Source: Nesterenkonia sp. PF2B19
Lineage (GTDB): Bacteria > Actinomycetota > Actinomycetes > Actinomycetales > Micrococcaceae
Assembly (NCBI RefSeq): GCF_001758425.2
Contig: NZ_MDSS02000003.1
Coordinates: 1 to 64,000, forward strand
Length of the DNA stretch: 64,000 nt
Direction: 5' to 3'
Shown: one piece after another, positions 9,817 to 17,446 of the stretch
Layout: each line of letters begins with the position of its first letter
Numbering within the stretch: position 1 is the first letter of the stretch
Notes under the pieces: model-generated
The model's input: the letters and a program-made list of their open reading frames with translations, nothing else
Database searches by the model: none
What the model was told of the DNA's origin: nothing
Made by a program: the position numbers and the translations under genes

Positions 9817-10134
9817 GTGACAACCACACCGCAGACACCACCGCTCGCAACCTCGCGCGGCTACATCAGCGACAAAGACCGCTACCTCGCCCGGCTCAAA
9901 CGTATCGAGGGGCAAACCCGGGGTATCAACCGGATGATTGCAGAAGATACCTACTGCATCGAAGTACTCACCCAGATCAGCGCGGTCACCGCTGCGCTGG
10001 AGAACGTCGCCCTCGGACTGCTCGACGAACACCTGAAACATTGCGTAGTCGGAGCGATCCAAGACGGCGGCACAGGAGCCGAGGGAAAGATCCGCGAGGC
10101 GTCTGCGGCCATCGCGCGCCTGGTGCGCTCCTGA
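9817..10134 (+). CDS. csoR: Copper-sensing repressor CsoR
   Basis: A 105-residue all-helical CsoR/RcnR-family repressor. The Cu(I) ligand set is complete: Cys47, His72 and Cys76 (in EHLKHC). The start is GTG with GAGAAGGCAGG upstream; an upstream in-frame start would run through copB. CsoR binds GC-rich inverted repeats and releases when it binds Cu(I); its likely target is the repeat at 2925-2943. It closes the copper operon. Confidence 0.9.
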   Translation: MTTTPQTPPLATSRGYISDKDRYLARLKRIEGQTRGINRMIAEDTYCIEVLTQISAVTAALENVALGLLDEHLKHCVVGAIQDGGTGAEGKIREASAAIARLVRS

Positions 10135-10380
10135 CAGGGCCACTCACATGGGAATTGTGATCCAGAACCTTAAGACACTTCTTGGACCAAGCGAAACAGA
10201 GCTTGTGGTCCATCGCTGCTGTCGAGCGATCCGGTGGACAGTAAAACTCCGAATTTTTCACGGAACTCGAAGCCGATGAAGGACGGCGCGGTGATGAACG
10301 GTCGTTCCACCATCGGCCAACCTACGCGAGGTGTGCCAGCGGTAGCGACGAGCTGACCGTCAGGCGAAACGAGACACGGC
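10135..10380. other. Gap between the copper operon and the AraC-type gene
   Basis: This 246-nt stretch is locally AT-richer (around 10150-10265) than its neighbours. A minus-strand open frame of 87 codons covers 10170-10433 but overlaps the 5' end of the AraC-type gene and has no recognisable domain. I see no clear terminator. It may hold the promoter of the next gene. Confidence 0.4.
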
Positions 10381-11283
10381 ATGAGTCTGTACGGTCCGTT
10401 GGTAGCACGCACGAAGGCCGTGCATGCTCCCATCGCGCCGGTGGCTTACGACTGTGTAAAGCTGATCTTCGTTCGAGATGGTTCAGCGGTGCTGCTCAGC
10501 GAGTTCGGCGAGAAGCCCGTCAGGGTGGGCGACGTGATCGCGCTCGGCGCCAGCACCCTGTGCGGAAGCGAACCCGAAGGATCGGCGACCGTCACCACTC
10601 TCTACCTCGACCGCGACTACGTTGTGGATCAGATTTTCTGGCAGCACGCGGCCTTGTTGTCCGACCGACTGGACGCAAAAGACCTCGCCGAGGACCTGTA
10701 CTCCGAGCCGGCGCAGATACTACGACTCGGCGAGAACCGGGCGGGGATGCTCACGCCATGGCTCGATGAGCTGGTCTGCCTTACTCTCGATGGTCCTTGC
10801 CCAAAGCGGTTCTACCGAATGCAGGCACTGCTGTTCGCAATCCTCGATGTGGTGATGCCGTATGTGAGTACGACACCGACACGACGCTCACACTCACAGC
10901 GAAGAACCACCATTTCCTCCCGACCGGGCGAGCAGCGGTTCGCACCACTGAGGGACGAGGCCCGACAGGCCGCAGAACTGCTGCGCAGCGCACCAGCCGC
11001 ACGGTGGACCTTAAACCGGCTCGCGGAGTCGGTGCACCTATCACCCTCACAGCTGGGCCGTGTCTTCGCAGAGGCCTACGGCAAGAGCCCCATGTCCTAT
11101 CTCGCCACAGTACGCGCCGAGGGCCTGGCGAGGCTGCTGCGCGAGACAGACCTGCCAATCACAGAGGCGATGGAACAGGTCGGTTGGCGCAGCCGGGGAC
11201 ACGCTGCCCGGACGTTCAGCCAGGCCCTCGGCGTCACCCCCTCGCGCTATCGCGAACTGGCCCGTCAGAGAGCTGCCGCCTGA
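10381..11283 (+). CDS. AraC-family transcriptional regulator
   Basis: A 300-residue protein with a cupin-like N-terminal sensing region (about 1-100) and a C-terminal AraC double helix-turn-helix (about 190-295: WTLNRLAESVHLSPSQLGRVF, read as HTH 1, and ITEAMEQVGWRS as the start of HTH 2). It is placed at the head of the replication and transfer module and could control it. The ATG at 10381 has a weak ribosome binding site; homologous N-termini usually begin near this point, but the start is not certain. Confidence 0.8.
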   Translation: MSLYGPLVARTKAVHAPIAPVAYDCVKLIFVRDGSAVLLSEFGEKPVRVGDVIALGASTLCGSEPEGSATVTTLYLDRDYVVDQIFWQHAALLSDRLDAKDLAEDLYSEPAQILRLGENRAGMLTPWLDELVCLTLDGPCPKRFYRMQALLFAILDVVMPYVSTTPTRRSHSQRRTTISSRPGEQRFAPLRDEARQAAELLRSAPAARWTLNRLAESVHLSPSQLGRVFAEAYGKSPMSYLATVRAEGLARLLRETDLPITEAMEQVGWRSRGHAARTFSQALGVTPSRYRELARQRAAA

Positions 11284-11384
11284 TTCTCGAAGATTCAGAT
11301 CGCCGCATCGACGGTACGAGAATCCGCATCGTGACCCGTCGGAGTCCCCGCGGCAGGGAAAGTCTGGTAGTCCGGTGGGGACTC
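11282..11384. repeat. Two consecutive inverted repeats before ardC
   Basis: The first repeat is GATTCTCG (11282-11289) with CGAGAATC (11317-11324), overlapping the stop of the regulator gene. The second is GAGTCCCC (11342-11349) with GGGGACTC (11377-11384). Both are perfect 8-bp arms with 27-nt loops, so they may be protein sites or part of a transfer origin rather than simple terminators. Confidence 0.5.
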
Positions 11385-11456
11385 GTCGGGTTCACTGCTG
11401 TTCCTGACGGTCACCGTTGCTGTTCCGTTGTCCGTCTCGTCTTGCTGGTGATCCTG

Positions 11457-11474
11457 TCGCACCTGATAGGCACC
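11457..11474 (+). promoter_or_regulatory. GTGCACCTG-type leader motif ahead of ardC
   Basis: CGCACCTGATAGGCACC lies 50 nt before the ardC start. The core GCACCTG recurs ahead of five other transfer-module genes in the element. GCACCG just after it can pair with CGGTGC near 11492-11497 to form a hairpin. Confidence 0.4.
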
Positions 11475-11523
11475 GAGCCCGGTTGGTGGGTCCGGTGCTC
11501 AGGGTAACGGGAGGAGCCCAGCG

Positions 11524-12531
11524 ATGGCCACGGCACGTAAGGACGCGCAGGCTGCGCGTGAGGCGCGGCTCGATGAGCTGCACGAGCGCCTGACGGGTGC
11601 GGTGGAACAGCTCGTCTCGGGTGAGGACTGGGCCCGCGCGCTCGCGTTCGCCGCACGGTTCAGGACCAGATCGTTCTCGAACTCGGTGCTCATCTGGGAA
11701 CAACACCAAGGTGCCTATGGGGCCGGCCTGGTGTCCGCACCTTTCCCGTCCTATGTCGCGGGGTACCGGCAGTGGCAGGGGCTGAGCAGGCAGGTGCAGA
11801 AGGGGCAGCCGGGGTATCAGATTCTCGCGCCGGTCACCGGACGCTTCGCCTCATCGAACCCTGCCGATGCGGAGTCATGGCGGCGCCTGAGCAAGGGTGA
11901 GAAACCGCGTTCCGGTGAGGTCGTGCGCACCAAAATGGTCGGCGTCCGCCCTGCCTATGTATGGGACGCAAGCCAGACCGTCGGAGAGCCGATCCCCGAA
12001 CCTCCGTCGCCGACGCTGCTGGAAGGCCAGGCACCGGCCGGGCTCTGGGACGGTCTGGCCAAACAGGTCGAGGCTGCGGGGTTCTCCGTGGTGCGGGTGC
12101 CGCACGAGGGGCTGATTGATGGCGCGAACGGGATGACCGACTACGCGGCGAACACGGTCGCGGTACGGGAGAACATGGACGCGGCCGCGCAGGTCAAGAC
12201 CCTCGCCCACGAACTCGCCCATGTGGTCATGCACGGCCCCGATCAGGAAGATGCACGCCAGCATCGCGGGATCGGGGAGGTCGAAGCCGAGTCGGTCGCG
12301 CTGATGGTCGGGTCCGCCCACGGAATGGACACCAGCAGGTACACGATCCCGTACGTCTCAACCTGGGCCGCGCGGGTGGATGGTAAGGAACCGGTGGAGG
12401 TGGTCAAGGCCACCGGAGAGCGGGTCCGCAAGACCGCGCTGGCAATCCTGGATCAGCTCGACACGACCCAGGTCGGCAACGGCATCCCGCCAGGCTGGAC
12501 CGCGGCACCCCCGCACAGACGCCTCAGATGA
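11524..12531 (+). CDS. ardC: ArdC-like antirestriction protein with metallopeptidase domain
   Basis: A 335-residue protein. The N-terminal ArdC domain (about 10-150) shows the W-x(n)-NSVLI and G-x-P-SYVAGYRQW motifs of ssDNA-binding ArdC proteins. The C-terminal part is a zinc metallopeptidase with HELAHVVMH (His229, Glu230, His233). ArdC-type proteins help conjugative DNA escape restriction on entry. GGGAGGAG precedes the ATG by a few bases. The stop overlaps the next small ORF as ATGA. Confidence 0.85.
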   Translation: MATARKDAQAAREARLDELHERLTGAVEQLVSGEDWARALAFAARFRTRSFSNSVLIWEQHQGAYGAGLVSAPFPSYVAGYRQWQGLSRQVQKGQPGYQILAPVTGRFASSNPADAESWRRLSKGEKPRSGEVVRTKMVGVRPAYVWDASQTVGEPIPEPPSPTLLEGQAPAGLWDGLAKQVEAAGFSVVRVPHEGLIDGANGMTDYAANTVAVRENMDAAAQVKTLAHELAHVVMHGPDQEDARQHRGIGEVEAESVALMVGSAHGMDTSRYTIPYVSTWAARVDGKEPVEVVKATGERVRKTALAILDQLDTTQVGNGIPPGWTAAPPHRRLR

Positions 12532-12623
12532 CCGAACCACTTACTCGTGGTGAGCCGGCTCCACCACGGGAGCCAGCTGTCCGACCCGCCGCGACGCCAG
12601 CGTTCGAGGGGCGGGGCCTGTGA
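12528..12623 (+). CDS. 31-codon coupling ORF between ardC and the primase gene
   Basis: This mini-ORF starts at an ATG overlapping the ardC stop (ATGA, 12528-12531) and stops at TGA 12621-12623, which overlaps the ATG at 12623 of the primase gene. The product is Pro/Ala/Glu-rich and resembles nothing known. Its double overlap suggests a role in carrying ribosomes from ardC to the primase start, or simply a short peptide. Confidence 0.5.
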   Translation: MTEPLTRGEPAPPREPAVRPAATPAFEGRGL

Positions 12624-13534
12624 TGAGCGAACGCGGTGTCGTCTCTTCGGTGTTGCTGCGGATGAACGGCGCGTGGCCGCTCTCGACAGCGGCGCGTGAG
12701 TTCGCTCGTGCGGGCGTGCCAGTGTTCCCGTGCGCTTCGTTCGGGAAGCGGCCGGCTACCGGGCACGGGTTTCACGACGCCACCACGAACCTCGACCAGA
12801 TCGAGGCGTGGTGGCGACAGTCGCCGGGGGCCAACATCGGTGTGCCCACCGGTGCATCCTCCGGTGTCGTGGTGGTGGATGTTGATGTCCACGGACCCGT
12901 GAGCGGCTTTTCGGCGTTCGAGCGCGCCCACGACGCAGGCCTGGTGGGCGGCTGGCAACTCCTCGTGAGCACGCCTTCGGGTGGGATGCACGCCTACTAC
13001 CCAGCCACACCCAGCGCAAAGCAGCGGTCGTGGCAGGCCGCCCGAGCCGGTGTGGATTTCCGTGGCGACGGTGGCTACATCATCGTGCCGCCCTCGGTCA
13101 TCGGCGCCAACTCGGGCAGCGCGGGGTATCGGATGCGACGGATCAACACCGGCCGAGTCGAGTCGCTGGATTCGGATGGGTTGCGGGAGTTCCTCGACCC
13201 CCGGCCAGCGCCCGCTCCAAGACCAACCGGGCAGCTCACAGAAGTGAGTGCCGACCGGTTGGCGGCCTGGGTGGCTGATCGGGTGGAGGGTGAGCGTAAC
13301 CGTGGCCTGTTCTGGGCCGCTTGCCGCTTGGCTGAAAGCGGGACCCCACCGGCCGACACGTATGCCGTCCTCGGTCCTGCGGCCGAACATGTGGGGCTGA
13401 CGCAGCGGGAGGTCTCGGCGACGATCCGTTCGGCCTACCGCACCACACAGCCACAGCCGCGCACCTGGGCGAACAGTTACAACGAGGCGCCACGGCGAGC
13501 GCCGAGTCACACCGCGAAGCGGGTGTTGTCATGA
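12620..13534 (+). CDS. Bifunctional DNA primase/polymerase (Prim-Pol)
   Basis: A protein of 304 residues (GTG 12620) or 303 (ATG 12623). The N-terminal Prim-Pol domain spans about 20-200: AREFARAGVPVFPC, the acidic metal site VVDVDVHG, a histidine in STPSGGMHAYY and the GVDFRGDGGYIIVPPS motif. Plasmids and ICEs use such proteins for replication initiation or priming of the transferred strand. No helicase domain follows, so a host helicase would be needed. It overlaps the next gene as ATGA. Confidence 0.85.
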   Translation: MMSERGVVSSVLLRMNGAWPLSTAAREFARAGVPVFPCASFGKRPATGHGFHDATTNLDQIEAWWRQSPGANIGVPTGASSGVVVVDVDVHGPVSGFSAFERAHDAGLVGGWQLLVSTPSGGMHAYYPATPSAKQRSWQAARAGVDFRGDGGYIIVPPSVIGANSGSAGYRMRRINTGRVESLDSDGLREFLDPRPAPAPRPTGQLTEVSADRLAAWVADRVEGERNRGLFWAACRLAESGTPPADTYAVLGPAAEHVGLTQREVSATIRSAYRTTQPQPRTWANSYNEAPRRAPSHTAKRVLS

Positions 13535-14259
13535 CGGCGGCGAGTACTGCTGTGGTGCGGCGTCGTGGTGGTCGCCTGGCTGTGGTCACTGCGGTGGCCG
13601 GGACGGTGCTGATTGCCCTGGGGGCGTTCTGGCTGTCCTTCACGGCCTTGGCTGATCTGGCCCGGCGTTCGGGGATCGAGGAGGGTCAGGCGTGGGCATG
13701 GCCGCTGATCGTGGACGGCATCATCGTCGTGGCCACCGTCTCCGTGGTGGCGCTGGCTGGTCAACGTGGTGCCTGGTATCCGTGGGCACTTCTTGCGGCA
13801 GGTGCGATCGTCTCGGTCACCGCCAACGCCCTGCACGCGGTGGTCGCCGCCGACGCCGACGTGCCCGGTGTGCTGGCCGCCTCCGTCGCGGCCGTCCCGC
13901 CTCTGGTGCTGCTGGCGATCACCCACCTGACCGTGATCCTCACCCGGCCCGTCCCGGAGCACGAAGACCCTCAACCGCTTGCACAGAATGCGGATGAGAC
14001 CCGCAGCCAGGTCGAGCAAGAGTCTTTGCGGCCTGTTGCCTCCCGCGGGCGGGTGACGGTAGAGCAAGCCCGGACCGTTCCCGGCCCCCGGCGAGTCGAG
14101 CAGGACCGGCGTGACGTCGCCGCCGAATTGCGCGGACAGGGGTGGTCGAACAAGCGCATCGCCGGCCACCTCGGAGTGCATCCCTCCACGGTGGGCCGCT
14201 GGTTCACCACCGCGCACCTTCCCGATATCGACACCGTCGAGGAGGCGAAGAACCCATGA
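13531..14259 (+). CDS. DUF2637 membrane protein with C-terminal helix-turn-helix
   Basis: A 242-residue protein. Four transmembrane segments lie in residues 15-135 (DUF2637, found in actinobacterial mobile elements and related to Spd spread proteins), followed by a charged linker and a C-terminal Hin-like helix-turn-helix (WSNKRIAGHLGVHPSTVGRW, about 205-225). It may tether DNA to the membrane during replication or transfer; that is inference. Coupled by ATGA at both ends. Confidence 0.75.
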   Translation: MTAASTAVVRRRGGRLAVVTAVAGTVLIALGAFWLSFTALADLARRSGIEEGQAWAWPLIVDGIIVVATVSVVALAGQRGAWYPWALLAAGAIVSVTANALHAVVAADADVPGVLAASVAAVPPLVLLAITHLTVILTRPVPEHEDPQPLAQNADETRSQVEQESLRPVASRGRVTVEQARTVPGPRRVEQDRRDVAAELRGQGWSNKRIAGHLGVHPSTVGRWFTTAHLPDIDTVEEAKNP

Positions 14260-14675
14260 ACACCAGTACCGAACGCGACCGGCAGCACCAGGAGCAACCG
14301 CTTGATCGCAGACCGCAGCGACCAGCGCAGCCCGAGACCGACCGCACGACTGTGGAGCCCACGGAAAAGTCGGGAACGCCAGAGGCGGTGCGGGTCGCGA
14401 AGATCGGTCAGGACCAGAAGACGCCGAAGATTCGCGGCCATCGGGCACCGGGGGTGGACTGGGTTCGACCCACCGACCTCATGGCGCGGCACAGCGCTGC
14501 CCTAGCGGGGCGGGGTATCGACTTCGAGGTAGAGCTGGCCCGCCGCTCCCGTGCGCCAGTGGCCGCCGGCATGAGAAGCGTCAGTGACAGGGCGCGCCGG
14601 TTGCCGCCGGTGTCGGCTTTCGGCCGAGGTGGCACCGCCCGTGCACCTGCGCGTCCTGCGGTCGGGATGAGTTGA
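14256..14675 (+). CDS. Small basic hypothetical protein of the transfer module
   Basis: A 139-residue hydrophilic protein, rich in Arg, Pro and Gln, starting at an ATG that overlaps the DUF2637 stop (ATGA). The centre (PGVDWVRPTDLMARHSAALAG) looks folded while both ends look disordered. I do not recognise a family. Its place between replication and ParB-like genes suggests an accessory DNA-binding role. Confidence 0.6.
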   Translation: MNTSTERDRQHQEQPLDRRPQRPAQPETDRTTVEPTEKSGTPEAVRVAKIGQDQKTPKIRGHRAPGVDWVRPTDLMARHSAALAGRGIDFEVELARRSRAPVAAGMRSVSDRARRLPPVSAFGRGGTARAPARPAVGMS

Positions 14676-14740
14676 GCAGGTGAGTGGACATGGACACCCC
14701 GACAACCAACCGCACGCAGATCAGAGCCGGGGAGTGCGTG

Positions 14741-14763
14741 TGCACCTGTCTGCCAGGAGGTGC
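14741..14763 (+). promoter_or_regulatory. Leader motif that can cover the Shine-Dalgarno
   Basis: TGCACCTGTCTGCC is the shared leader motif. GCACCT (14742-14747) is the exact complement of AGGTGC (14758-14763), which overlaps the AGGAGG ribosome binding site (14755-14760) of the gene starting at 14771. The motif could thus mask its own ribosome binding site. Confidence 0.45.
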
Positions 14764-14770
14764 CAAGACC

Positions 14771-15679
14771 ATGACGACAACCACCGACACAGACACCGAC
14801 CAGCACAACCCCGACGCCGGGCGTGATGAGGACTTCACCACCAGCAACGGACTTCGCGCGCTGCTAGTCCGGCTCCACACGACAGGCCCCGGTGCGTGGT
14901 TCCGTGATCTTGTTGCCTCCGAGTTGATGGCCTACGTCGCGCAGAAGTATGAGCCTCTCGCGCGCAAGCACGGCCTGGACCCCTGGGAGGCCGCGTCAGC
15001 GGCGTTCGATGTGATGCGCACCCGCTCTGTCCGCGAGGCACGCGATCCGTGGGCGGTCATCACGCACGCGGTGCGAATCACCTGCATCTTCGAAGAACGC
15101 GCCCAAGGACTGCTCTGCTCGGTCCACCAAGCACGCCGCCCGCACGTCTCGGCCTTCCACGATCCCGAGCGGTTCTCCGACCGAGAGAACCCGCTGAGCG
15201 ACTACCACTCCGCCTTCCACGCAACGGACCACTCATCGGTCACCGATGACGAGGCAGACGTCGACGCGGACTCTCTGACGTCGCCAGCGTGCACCTCGAC
15301 AGCCTCGGCCGTGGAAGACGCGATCGCGCTGTTCACGCTGCTCGACTGGCCCCCGACCACCGCACGTGCCGGCATCGAGCATGTGTGCGGGGTGCTGACC
15401 AAGACCGGCACCCGCCAGGCCGCCTACGAGGCACTGCGCCGGGACAAACACGCCCGCGCCCTTCTCGACATCCCCGGCCGGTCCTGGTCGGCGTTGCTGA
15501 AAGCACTGCTGGGTAACCCCCACCCCGCCTACGCCGCCACGAGCACCGGGCGGGGTGTGTTGTTGCGGTTGCTGATCGGTGAGTCCCTGCCGGTGCTGCT
15601 GCGCGATGACGATCTCATCCTGACCATCTCTCTGGCCGCCCCCAGTAGCCGAAGGACTGACGGGAGTGATCGGTCGTGA
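14771..15679 (+). CDS. Conserved ICE protein of unknown function
   Basis: A 302-residue protein. The ATG at 14771 is chosen for AGGAGG 10 bases upstream; an earlier in-frame ATG at 14684 would translate the leader motif. Residues 20-110 are helical (WFRDLVASELMAYVAQKYEP, then GLDPWEAASAAFDVM) and faintly recall sigma-factor region 2, which is only an impression. The second half has a helical SALLKALLGNPHPAY segment. No catalytic motif is seen. The stop overlaps the ParB-like start as GTGA. Confidence 0.65.
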   Translation: MTTTTDTDTDQHNPDAGRDEDFTTSNGLRALLVRLHTTGPGAWFRDLVASELMAYVAQKYEPLARKHGLDPWEAASAAFDVMRTRSVREARDPWAVITHAVRITCIFEERAQGLLCSVHQARRPHVSAFHDPERFSDRENPLSDYHSAFHATDHSSVTDDEADVDADSLTSPACTSTASAVEDAIALFTLLDWPPTTARAGIEHVCGVLTKTGTRQAAYEALRRDKHARALLDIPGRSWSALLKALLGNPHPAYAATSTGRGVLLRLLIGESLPVLLRDDDLILTISLAAPSSRRTDGSDRS

Positions 15680-16689
15680 GTGCGACGGCGGGTTACATCG
15701 AGCTGGAACGCACCGTGGAGTCCATCAAAGTGGGGCGCCGGCATCGCACCGAGCTGGGCGACATCGAAAAGCTCGCCGTCTCCGTCGAGCGCGATGGCCT
15801 GTTGCAGCCGATCACGATCACCCCTGACGGGGTCCTGGTGTGCGGGGCACGCCGCTTGGCGGCCATTAGAGGGCTCGGCTGGCGCAAGGTCAACGTCTGG
15901 GTCCGCTCAGGGATCTCTGACCGCCTCGGGCACCTGTTGGCCGAGCAAGACGACAACGCTTTGCACAAGCCGTTGACTCAGACCGAGGCCGCCGCCCTCT
16001 ACCGCGAACTGAAGGCACTCCTGCACGAAGACGCTGCCCGTCGCAAAGCCGCGACGCAGTTCAGCGCCGACAACCAACCTGGATCGGACGGTCCTGCAAA
16101 TCTTGCAGGACCGTCACCCGGCCCTTTGGGCATAGCCCGCGAGCAAGCGGCGGCGATGATCCCCGGCGGTGCTTCCCATACCACGCTGGACAAGATCAGC
16201 TACCTGCAGAAGATCGCCGACGACCCAGCTCAACCCGCTGAGCTACGCGAAAGCGTCAACGCCGAGTTGCAACGCATCGATGCTGGCGCTCCGGTGCACC
16301 CGGTCTACGAAGCCATCCGCGCCGCGGCAAAGACAGCGCAGGAGAACCGGGAGGCGGACCTGCATCAGCTTGCCGCCGATGCCCTAACCCGCGCCAAGGA
16401 CGCGAGAACCAAGAAGCGTGCGCCTCGCCCGAGGCCGGTGACCGGTGACGACGGGGCGCCGAAGCGCTATCCGGTGCGGGCGTTCGTACTCACCTGGGGT
16501 GAGCTGGTGGAGTGGTGGAGGCACTACGACGCCGAACAGCTCGCTGCTGAACTCACCGATGAGCAGGTCGCCTCCTTTCTGACAACAGCCGCCGGGACCA
16601 GTCGTTTCGCCGAAGAACTGCGCACCGCCAACGAGCACCAAGCCGACGACAAAGCGGTGCCTACACGCGGACATCTGCGCGCCCTCTGA
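15676..16689 (+). CDS. ParB/Srx-domain protein (partition-like)
   Basis: A 337-residue protein. The ParB N-terminal nuclease-like domain (about 8-95) has the GDIEKLAVSVERDGLLQPITI and CGARRLAAIRGLGW segments of box I and box II. A middle helix-turn-helix region (about 100-200) is broken by a Gly/Pro/Ser-rich linker holding a perfect DNA palindrome, and the C-terminus has a basic stretch and a tryptophan-rich helix (WGELVEWWRHY). Probable role: stable inheritance of the element or regulation. No ParA is seen in the window. Start GTG, coupled to the preceding gene. Confidence 0.8.
   Translation: MSATAGYIELERTVESIKVGRRHRTELGDIEKLAVSVERDGLLQPITITPDGVLVCGARRLAAIRGLGWRKVNVWVRSGISDRLGHLLAEQDDNALHKPLTQTEAAALYRELKALLHEDAARRKAATQFSADNQPGSDGPANLAGPSPGPLGIAREQAAAMIPGGASHTTLDKISYLQKIADDPAQPAELRESVNAELQRIDAGAPVHPVYEAIRAAAKTAQENREADLHQLAADALTRAKDARTKKRAPRPRPVTGDDGAPKRYPVRAFVLTWGELVEWWRHYDAEQLAAELTDEQVASFLTTAAGTSRFAEELRTANEHQADDKAVPTRGHLRAL
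16087..16115. repeat. Perfect 13-bp palindrome inside the parB-like gene
   Basis: GACGGTCCTGCAA (16087-16099), spacer ATC, then the exact complement (16103-16115). It falls in the low-complexity linker of the protein (GPANLAGP), where the sequence is least constrained. It could be a centromere-like binding site of the protein itself or an RNA hairpin. Confidence 0.7.
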
Positions 16690-16729
16690 TCACTCCGCGT
16701 AGCAACGCCGCTCGCTTCTGGTGGCGGTG

Positions 16730-16741
16730 GTGCACCTGACG
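16730..16741 (+). promoter_or_regulatory. GTGCACCTG leader motif ahead of the VirB8-like gene
   Basis: GTGCACCTGACGGG directly precedes the ATG at 16745. Here the motif is only a few bases from the start, unlike the other copies (about 20 to 55 nt), so it could overlap the ribosome binding region or be partly coding if the GTG at 16721 is used. Confidence 0.35.
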
Positions 16742-16744
16742 GGT

Positions 16745-17428
16745 ATGAAGACTCCCGATCTCACTGAGCCCGGCACGCGCCGCCGACTCATCGCCGCCGG
16801 AGCTGGCGCGTTGATCGTGCTGCATGTGATCGGCACCGGCATCTACGGCCTGATCACCGGACCACCCAGCCACGATCGTGACAACAACACGCCCTCCGAT
16901 CCGGTGGTGAGCGCACCGGCCGACCCGGCACCGACCGCGCCACCGCGACTGCCAGTGGTGCGTGCCTCAGCCGACCCAGAGTCCTTCGCCCGCAACGTCG
17001 CCACCTCGCTGTTCGCGTGGGACACCGCCTCGGGGTTCATGCTCCTGGACTACACCTTGGTGATCCTGGATGTCGGCGACCCCACCGGTGCCGAGCAAGC
17101 AGGTCTGGCGTCCGACGTTGCCGCCTACCTCCCGAATCAGCAGGCGTGGATCGAACTCAGGCAGTACGCCACCGCCCAGCACCTGACCATCGACAACGCG
17201 TTCGTTCCAGACGCGTGGGACACCGCCCTGGAACAGGCACAGCCGGGCCAGCTCGCCGAGGGCACGGTCGCGTACACGATCGAGGGCACCCGCCACCGCG
17301 AAGGCCTGTGGAACGACGAGCACGTCACCAGCGCCCATCCGGTCGCGTTCACGATGTTCATCGCCTGCCCACCAGAGCAGAACTGCCACCTGTTGCGGTT
17401 GTCCCAACTCGACAACCCCCTCCGATAG
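16745..17428 (+). CDS. Membrane-anchored transfer protein, VirB8/TcpC-like
   Basis: A protein of 227 residues if started at ATG 16745, or 235 from GTG 16721. One N-terminal transmembrane helix (about 15-40) is followed by a Pro/Ala/Asp linker and an extracytoplasmic domain of about 150 residues with the layout of NTF2-like TcpC/VirB8 domains (SFARNVATSLFAWDT, then repeated strands and a C-x-PEQNCH cysteine pair). It lies first in the secretion operon, where VirB8-like scaffold proteins are expected. Family assignment is inference from size, topology and context. Confidence 0.55.
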   Translation: MKTPDLTEPGTRRRLIAAGAGALIVLHVIGTGIYGLITGPPSHDRDNNTPSDPVVSAPADPAPTAPPRLPVVRASADPESFARNVATSLFAWDTASGFMLLDYTLVILDVGDPTGAEQAGLASDVAAYLPNQQAWIELRQYATAQHLTIDNAFVPDAWDTALEQAQPGQLAEGTVAYTIEGTRHREGLWNDEHVTSAHPVAFTMFIACPPEQNCHLLRLSQLDNPLR

Positions 17429-17446
17429 GCGCCGGAGGTGTGACTG

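Noticed and set aside
10170-10433. Minus-strand open frame of 87 codons upstream of the AraC-type gene
   Set aside because: It overlaps the start of the AraC-type gene, has no recognisable domain and no clear ribosome binding site. It might be a remnant but cannot be supported.
14771-15679. Sigma-factor identity for the conserved ICE protein
   Set aside because: Only a loose helical resemblance to region 2 is visible and no region 4 helix-turn-helix can be made out.
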